DNA of 9,866 nucleotides. Source: DASYAN01 sp036501345. GTDB lineage: Bacteria > Chloroflexota > Ktedonobacteria > Ktedonobacterales > Ktedonobacteraceae. Under the pieces are notes generated by a model. The model was not told the origin of the DNA, made no database searches, and saw only the letters and a program-made list of their open reading frames with translations. The number at the start of each line of letters is the position of its first letter. Within the stretch, counting starts at the first letter, position 1. Positions 5,987 to 9,866 of the stretch are shown piece by piece. Both the position numbers and the translations under genes were made by a program. Location of the stretch: contig DASYAN010000525.1 in assembly GCA_036501345.1 (NCBI GenBank), positions 1 through 9,866 of the forward strand, in the 5' to 3' direction.

Positions 5987-7177
5987 CTAATGAACCAAGG
6001 GGCTAAACTCGTGATAGACCTGACGATTCTTCTCTAAAAATACAGGCCAACTGTACTGTTTCTCATAGGTCTGACGTGCATTTTCACCTAGCTTCTGCGC
6101 TAGTTTGCGCTCACGCAACAGAGTTAGAGTACCTTGCGCCAGTCCTTCTGGAGTAGGAGATACTAGCAACGCCACATCGGATGTGAGAATCTGCGTGTGA
6201 GAAACAATGGCGGTTGCAAGAATAGGTTTACCTGAACGCAAATAGGTATACAACTTGAGGGGTGTGTGTGTGCCTTTGCTACGTGGACTCACAAGCACAT
6301 CAGCAAGGGCCATATATTTGGACATCTCCTCAGTGGGTCGCTGTCCCACAAAGGTTACATGTCCTGTTACACCTAGTTGCTGAGCTAGCATACGCAGTTC
6401 CTCAACCTGCTCTGGCTTTCCACCAACGATAACATATTGGGCCTTCGGGTAGACACCACATACAGTCTGTACACTTTGTAACAAGGTATCAAGCCCTTGA
6501 TACTTTTCGAGAGTCCCGGTATAGACCAATATGGGACCCTCTCCAAGCTTCAACTCATGGCGCACACGCTCAGCATCCTCCTTAGTTGCCAGGGGAACAC
6601 CTTCGTCAACCGCAGGAGGCAAAATCATATAGATTGGTTTAGTTGGAGCAATTTTACGAGCTGTGGTCTCCAGTTCAGGATAGAAGGTAATCACAGCCTT
6701 GGTTCCACGGACCATCAGTTTCTGAACAAAATCGACAAGCCATACTAATAAGCGAATTTTTAGAGATTTATGTTTTTTAAGGGAACTGGCAACAAGATCG
6801 GGAAGATCGCAATGCATATAGTAGAGGTGTTCGCAACCGAAGACTATTGATAGCAACACCCCTATAAATGCTCCTTCTTCATGTGCATGAAGATACCGAT
6901 ATCGTCCAACACACAAACGCCATAAGACAGTAAAGAAGACAGCCAGATCAAGCGGAATTTTCGCCAGAGAGGGCCCCGGCTTCACTGAATGGATAAGAGG
7001 CAACCGAGGAGCCCGAAATATTCGCAATCCTGGCAGATTCACGTCCTTACCTAAATGATAGGTGACTAGGTCAACTTCATAGCCTAGCGTTAGTAATGCT
7101 TTAATGTGTTGATAGACACAAAAAGGAGCTCCACGCGACTCAAAAAACGGCTGTGGAGAGATCATTAAGATTCGCAT
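5987..7177 (-). CDS. GT4-type (group 1) glycosyltransferase
   Basis: This 396-residue GT-B fold enzyme moves a sugar from a nucleotide-sugar to an acceptor, most likely for a cell-surface glycan. The N-terminal Rossmann half starts MRILMISPQPFFESRGAPF, a common start for GT4 proteins. The C-terminal half has VYTGTLEKYQGLDTLL (about 218-233) and the donor-binding segment SPRSKGTHTPLKLYTYLRSG (297-316). The usual first Glu of the E-x7-E motif is absent, and LKLYTYL stands where many relatives have the second Glu helix; as I recall it, a subgroup of the family looks like this. No clear transmembrane helix is visible, and hydrophobic stretches near 75-115 may touch the membrane. ATG 7177 is chosen because homology begins there. 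ATG 7186, three codons earlier, would be the first AUG of a transcript from the proposed promoter. ATG 7210 has no ribosome site and is unlikely. It is first gene of a two-gene operon. Confidence 0.9.
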   Translation of the reverse strand: MRILMISPQPFFESRGAPFCVYQHIKALLTLGYEVDLVTYHLGKDVNLPGLRIFRAPRLPLIHSVKPGPSLAKIPLDLAVFFTVLWRLCVGRYRYLHAHEEGAFIGVLLSIVFGCEHLYYMHCDLPDLVASSLKKHKSLKIRLLVWLVDFVQKLMVRGTKAVITFYPELETTARKIAPTKPIYMILPPAVDEGVPLATKEDAERVRHELKLGEGPILVYTGTLEKYQGLDTLLQSVQTVCGVYPKAQYVIVGGKPEQVEELRMLAQQLGVTGHVTFVGQRPTEEMSKYMALADVLVSPRSKGTHTPLKLYTYLRSGKPILATAIVSHTQILTSDVALLVSPTPEGLAQGTLTLLRERKLAQKLGENARQTYEKQYSWPVFLEKNRQVYHEFSPLVH

Positions 7178-7194
7178 AGCATCCATCTCTTTCC

Positions 7195-7223
7195 ATAATG
7201 TGCAACGCATTTTTGATAGTCAA
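7195..7223 (-). promoter_or_regulatory. Possible sigma-70 promoter of the glycosyltransferase operon
   Basis: On the minus strand TTGACT (7223-7218), a 17-bp spacer and CATTAT (7200-7195) match consensus 5/6 and 4/6. The predicted start at about 7188 leaves a leader of 2 nt before ATG 7186 and 11 nt before ATG 7177, so initiation would be leaderless or nearly so. GGAAAGAG at 7194-7187 would then lie largely upstream of the transcript. Confidence 0.45.
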
Positions 7224-7438
7224 AGATGTTGATAGGCAAGCACTGTCTTTCTCTGGAAGTCCACTGCACCTAAACCTACCCTACTATCTATCATAAATGT
7301 GTCGTAAAACTTCAGACTTCAACTAGGTGGGATAGAGGGCAGATTCTTATTCGTCGAGCATGGGAAAATACCCATCATTTATGCGGAGAATGTGAATACT
7401 ATTGCTTGCAAAGTCTCTGGATTTCTTTAGAGGAGTAG

Positions 7439-8212
7439 TCACTTGTCGGTTGATTGGATAATCCTGGAAGATACAGTCCCTGCGGGCGGCAAGATCTCCA
7501 ACGGACGGTCGTCTTCGATTTGACCATCCCGCATCGTAATCAATCGTTGAGCCTGTTGAGCCACTTCTAGTGCATGCGTAACCCACACAAACGTCAATTG
7601 ATACTCATGGTTAAGCGAGAGCATCACATCGATGATTTCCTGGCTAGCTTGGCTATCAAGAGCACCCGTTGGCTCATCGGCCCAGACAATCGAAGGCTGT
7701 GTGGCAAGAGCACGAGCAATAGCTACACGCTGGCATTGTCCTCCCGAAAGCTCGGCGGGACGATGCCATGCCCACTCTTTCAGCCCCACACGTTCCAGCC
7801 CTTCCCAAGCCCGTTTGCGAGCCTCCTTAGGACGCACTCTGCTCACCAGTAACGGCATTTCAACATTTTCCAGGGCACTCAGAACAGGCAATAGATTGTA
7901 TGTCTGGAAGACAAAGCCCATTTCTCGAGCGCGAAACGCTGTCCGTTGCCGATCGGAAAGTCCATGCAGATCCTGGCCCGCAATTTTAACCATGCCGGAC
8001 GTGATGCTATCGAGGCCACTAAGGCAATTGAGCAAGGTTGTCTTGCCACAGCCACTAGGCCCCATGATCGCAACCACCTCTCCACGTTGAATATGCAAGT
8101 CCACGCCCTTTAGCGCCTGCACCTTGACCCGACCAGTATTGTATTCCTTACGAATATTGATGGCCTCGATGATACTGTTGCCGCATTGGAGAGCCATCTT
8201 CCCAGGCTTCAT
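7439..8212 (-). CDS. ABC transporter ATP-binding protein, LolD/MacB type
   Basis: This 257-residue ATPase energises an ABC exporter or FtsX-type permease. Motifs in order: GPSGCGKTT Walker A (51-59), Q-loop Gln 103 in FVFQTYNLLP, signature LSGGQCQR (155-162, Cys where Gln is usual after the core), IVWADEPTGALD Walker B and D-loop (175-186), and switch His 213 in WVTHALE. The ENVEMPLL and TGALD segments are typical of the LolD/MacB/FtsE-like class. ATG 8212 is chosen: AGGAG lies 10 nt upstream and family homology begins soon after. The same frame stays open to ATG 8374, but the added 54 residues resemble no part of such ATPases. No permease gene flanks it on either side, so its membrane partner is encoded elsewhere or lost. 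The intergenic stretches on both sides are about 230-270 nt, which suggests its own transcription unit. Confidence 0.93.
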   Translation of the reverse strand: MKPGKMALQCGNSIIEAINIRKEYNTGRVKVQALKGVDLHIQRGEVVAIMGPSGCGKTTLLNCLSGLDSITSGMVKIAGQDLHGLSDRQRTAFRAREMGFVFQTYNLLPVLSALENVEMPLLVSRVRPKEARKRAWEGLERVGLKEWAWHRPAELSGGQCQRVAIARALATQPSIVWADEPTGALDSQASQEIIDVMLSLNHEYQLTFVWVTHALEVAQQAQRLITMRDGQIEDDRPLEILPPAGTVSSRIIQSTDK

Positions 8213-8222
8213 ATTATTTGCA

Positions 8223-8227
8223 CTCCT
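8223..8227 (-). promoter_or_regulatory. Shine-Dalgarno deciding the ABC ATPase start
   Basis: AGGAG on the minus strand is 10 nt before ATG 8212, which favours the 257-residue product over the longer open frame from 8374. Confidence 0.6.
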
Positions 8228-8330
8228 AAATATGACATGCAATGTGATGCGATTTCTACAGAAGAGGTAGAGGCCTAGCCTAAAAATAAGTATCCACGCA
8301 TTCCAGTTTTCTCTTAACAACGTTTTGCCT

Positions 8331-8353
8331 AGAAAAAAGAGGCAATTTTTGCC
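8331..8353 (-). terminator. Weak intrinsic-terminator-like stem with T-run
   Basis: On the minus strand GGCAA (8353-8349), loop AAA and TTGCC (8345-8341) are followed by TCTTTTTTCT (8340-8331). The stem is only 5 bp, but the T-run is good. It lies between the DUF1003 gene and the ABC gene and could end transcripts coming from the former. The left TTGCC at 8334-side sequence (TTTTGCC near 8323-8329 on the plus strand) could pair instead, so the structure is ambiguous. Confidence 0.33.
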
Positions 8354-8421
8354 ACTTTTTATTTTCCTTGTCATGATCAGGATATATTAAAATCGCACAT
8401 ATGTCTTTAACATGCGAGCCT

Positions 8422-8474
8422 TTGGGCTAAACAAGGCTCTATGCTTAAGGCAAATAGAGCCTTGTTTAGCCCAA
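8422..8474. repeat. Perfect 21-bp hairpin with 11-nt loop, plus competing stem
   Basis: The arms 8422-8442 and 8454-8474 are exact reverse complements (TTGGGCTAAAC... and ...GTTTAGCCCAA), and the loop contains the palindrome CTTAAG. It begins 7 nt beyond the stop of the DUF1003 gene. A second copy of GAGCCTT at 8416-8422 can pair with AAGGCTC at 8433-8439, which is the same segment that pairs with 8457-8463 in the long hairpin, so two exclusive structures are possible. Neither strand has a strong T-run after the arms; it may act as a 3' stabiliser, a bidirectional terminator or a small mobile palindrome. Confidence 0.9.
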
Positions 8475-8481
8475 TTTACTT

Positions 8482-9039
8482 CTAACTTTCCTGAGACGGT
8501 GAGTTTAATAGCTTCAGTATCTCCTGATGTTGCTCTTTCATGAATTGCTGCTGTACATCCATTTTTTGCACAATCTGCAAAATGAGCTGCTCTTGCTCAT
8601 CTATGCGTTTATTTTGAACCTCTAACCGCTGTGCAATCTGGAGAATTAACCCATCTTGATGATCTAGATGCTCTAGAATATGACAGATTTCTTGCTCACC
8701 TTTTACATCAGTTTTGTAATCATTTTCGGCAGTTAAGCGGTCTTTCGCTGATTGACGATTTTGACTCATCATGATAAAAGGAGCCGTGTAACCTGCAAGG
8801 AACGATAAGCATAGGTTCAAAAGTATAAAAGGTGCAGAGTCAAAATGAGGTAAAAATGAAAGACTATTCCATACAAGCCACATGATGAGTAGTGTCGTCA
8901 TTAAAATCACAAAACGCCACGATCCCACATATGCAGCTACACTATCCGAAGTTCGATCACCAAACGTTAATGAGCTATCATGTAGCTCGTTGATGTTCCC
9001 TATGACATGTGAATGGGCCTTGCGTTGAAACAGTGACAT
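8482..9039 (-). CDS. DUF1003 family membrane protein with C-terminal coiled coil
   Basis: This 185-residue protein carries the DUF1003 signature: SVAAYVGSWRFVI leading into a first membrane helix (about 43-63), PFILLNLCLSFLAGYTAPFI forming the second (70-89), then the conserved MMSQNRQSAKDRLTAENDY (90-108). The tail (about 125-180) is amphipathic and repeats with a 21-residue period, LILQIAQRLEVQNKRIDEQ and LILQIVQKMDVQQQFMKEQ, that is three heptads per unit; it should form a cytoplasmic coiled coil and mediate oligomerisation. The biochemical role of DUF1003 is unknown. The start at 9039 is chosen because AGGAGG sits 10 nt before it; ATG 9048 is one base from that site and ATG 9078 lies before it. 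It is divergent from the endonuclease remnant across 68 bp. Confidence 0.9.
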   Translation of the reverse strand: MSLFQRKAHSHVIGNINELHDSSLTFGDRTSDSVAAYVGSWRFVILMTTLLIMWLVWNSLSFLPHFDSAPFILLNLCLSFLAGYTAPFIMMSQNRQSAKDRLTAENDYKTDVKGEQEICHILEHLDHQDGLILQIAQRLEVQNKRIDEQEQLILQIVQKMDVQQQFMKEQHQEILKLLNSPSQES

Positions 9040-9049
9040 ACGAGACATT

Positions 9050-9055
9050 CCTCCT
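9050..9055 (-). promoter_or_regulatory. Shine-Dalgarno deciding the DUF1003 start
   Basis: A full AGGAGG on the minus strand is 10 nt before ATG 9039 but only 1 nt before ATG 9048, so the shorter product is preferred. Confidence 0.7.
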
Positions 9056-9071
9056 AAAGCTCTACTTGATG

Positions 9072-9101
9072 TTGACAAAAATAAATGGGCCTTGATACGA
9101 T
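9072..9101 (+). promoter_or_regulatory. Possible promoter of the endonuclease remnant, leaderless spacing
   Basis: TTGACA (9072-9077), an 18-bp spacer and TACGAT (9096-9101, 4/6 match). The predicted start at about 9108 is the A of ATG 9108, and no Shine-Dalgarno is visible. The -35 is perfect but the -10 is weak. Confidence 0.45.
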
Positions 9102-9107
9102 ATGTAT

Positions 9108-9800
9108 ATGGATGAGAAAATTTGCACTAAGTGCACAAAGCCACAACCTCTTACAGAGTTTTATCATGGTAAGAAATAGAAAGATGGTCTTCACCCTTGG
9201 TGTAAGACGTGCTTTAATAATGCTAATAAAGCACGTCGTGAGAAGAAATGCATTGAGTCGCCTCCTAGTTACCGATGGAATCGCGATTCTGTTCGTCATA
9301 CATACTTCTCCGCTGTTGATAAGCCTATTCAAGCCTATATACTTGGTTTTCTTGCGGCTGATGGTACGATAGTAAGCTCTCTACCTCGTATTGATCTTGA
9401 ACTCTCGGTTAAGGATTATGAGCTATTGGAATTTGTTCGAGATGAACTTGCTCCTAACCACACTATCCATAGGCGCTTGAGAGAGAGATCATCAACCCGT
9501 TTTGCTTCAGGTGAAAGTGCTACGCTTTCTTTTACATCTCCTCAGATGGTTACAGATCTAGCACACTTCGGTATTGTTCCCAAAAAGACCTTGATTATGC
9601 AATGGCCATCTGAGCTTCCTGAACATTTAGAACGTGATTTTCTTCTTGGTTACTTTGATGGTGATGGTTCTATTACCTCAACTGTGAATTTTGGCAGCCT
9701 TTACCATGTCTGGACTCTTTGTTCTGGATCTATCCAGTTTCTTAAAGAAGTTATCTCAATAGTAAAGAAACATACAGGTATTCCCCTTGGAGGCCTATAG
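9108..9800 (+). pseudogene. Zinc-ribbon plus LAGLIDADG homing endonuclease gene with internal TAG and truncated C-terminus
   Basis: From ATG 9108 the frame reads MDEKICTKCTKPQPLTEFYH, then TAG at 9177-9179, then continues KDGLHPWCKTCFNNANKARR without shift to the TAG at 9798. Together these give a CxxC-x22-CxxC zinc ribbon (C6, C9, C32, C35) of the kind common in phage and mobile endonucleases. Two LAGLIDADG motifs follow: ILGFLAADG at 78-86 (acid D85) and LLGYFDGDG at 179-187 (acid D186), 101 residues apart, as in single-chain enzymes that cut DNA at a long site. The coding end, GIPLGGL, stops about 40-50 residues short of where such proteins usually end. The TAG is one base from AAG or CAG. 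No start codon follows the TAG until TTG 9426, which lies after the first catalytic motif, so a functional internal start is unlikely. Codons are notably T-ending compared with neighbouring genes, which fits horizontal transfer. Suppressor readthrough cannot be excluded. Confidence 0.82.
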
Positions 9801-9866
9801 GGGTCCCAATTGTCTAGACAAAATCAGACCAATTTTCAGAAAAATCGAAAAGTTCGAGAGAGTGAT
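9801..9866. other. Unassigned 66 bases after the endonuclease remnant
   Basis: The sequence changes character after the TAG at 9800 and no longer encodes the expected endonuclease end. It contains a 10-bp palindrome TGTCTAGACA (9811-9820) and A-rich sequence. It could be the outer end of an inserted element running out of the window, but no terminal repeat partner or target duplication can be seen here. Confidence 0.3.

Noticed and set aside
7360..7375. ATGGG/CCCAT stem after the ABC gene
   Set aside because: It is a 5-bp stem without a T-run and is likely chance.
8213..8374. 54-residue N-terminal extension of the ABC ATPase
   Set aside because: A good AGGAG precedes ATG 8212 and the extension resembles no ABC domain. 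A TATATC box just before 8374 lacks a credible -35.
9085..9372. Plus-strand open frame of 95 residues overlapping the endonuclease remnant
   Set aside because: It lies in another frame from the zinc ribbon and first LAGLIDADG motif and shows no recognisable motif.

Overview
The window looks like an accessory-leaning chromosomal segment from a Ktedonobacteria-type Chloroflexota bacterium. This is inferred from the gene repertoire, not from a marker gene: a Ser/Thr kinase whose kinase domain opens with the GQQLGNYRL-type N-terminus and is fused to WD40 repeats, a bacterial PAC2-family protein with an acidic tail, a DUF1003 membrane protein, and a decayed LAGLIDADG homing-endonuclease gene. No rRNA, tRNA, CRISPR array or complete insertion sequence was seen.

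Layout. (1) 2-258, plus: the C-terminal end of a PDZ-domain (HtrA/DegP-like) gene with a one-base frameshift inside the PDZ fold and lost PDZ glycines, so probably a pseudogene. (2) 321-1298, minus: PAC2-family protein, divergent from (3) 1465-2382, plus: an RluA-type pseudouridine synthase preceded by a near-consensus sigma-70 promoter that would start the transcript at the ATG. (4) 2600-4585, plus: a Ser/Thr kinase with eight WD40 units at an exact 126-nt period. (5) Converging on it, a minus-strand pair: a GT4-type glycosyltransferase (5987-7177) followed 18 nt later by a membrane-anchored protein resembling helical-barrel glycosidases (4613-5968). (6) 7439-8212, minus: a LolD/MacB-type ABC ATPase with no permease in the window. 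(7) 8482-9039, minus: a DUF1003 membrane protein with a 21-residue-period coiled coil, followed by a perfect 21-bp hairpin. (8) 9108-9800, plus: zinc-ribbon plus LAGLIDADG endonuclease gene, interrupted by an in-frame TAG and cut off at its C-terminus; the last 66 bases are unassigned and may be the edge of another element.

How the parts relate. Only the glycosyltransferase/anchored-protein pair looks like a true operon (short gap, Shine-Dalgarno of the second gene next to the stop of the first), which suggests envelope or exported glycan work. The kinase, PAC2 protein, pseudouridine synthase, ABC ATPase and DUF1003 protein look like independent transcription units. Two initiation modes appear side by side: Shine-Dalgarno-led genes (PAC2, kinase, anchored protein, ABC, DUF1003) and three genes (pseudouridine synthase, glycosyltransferase, endonuclease remnant) whose -10 box lies only 6-8 nt upstream of a start codon, as expected for leaderless mRNAs. 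I found no convincing new multi-gene system. The best leads are the near-identical WD40 units with concentrated variable positions, the hairpin with a competing pairing at 8416-8474, the leaderless-promoter pattern, and the two decayed genes at the window edges.
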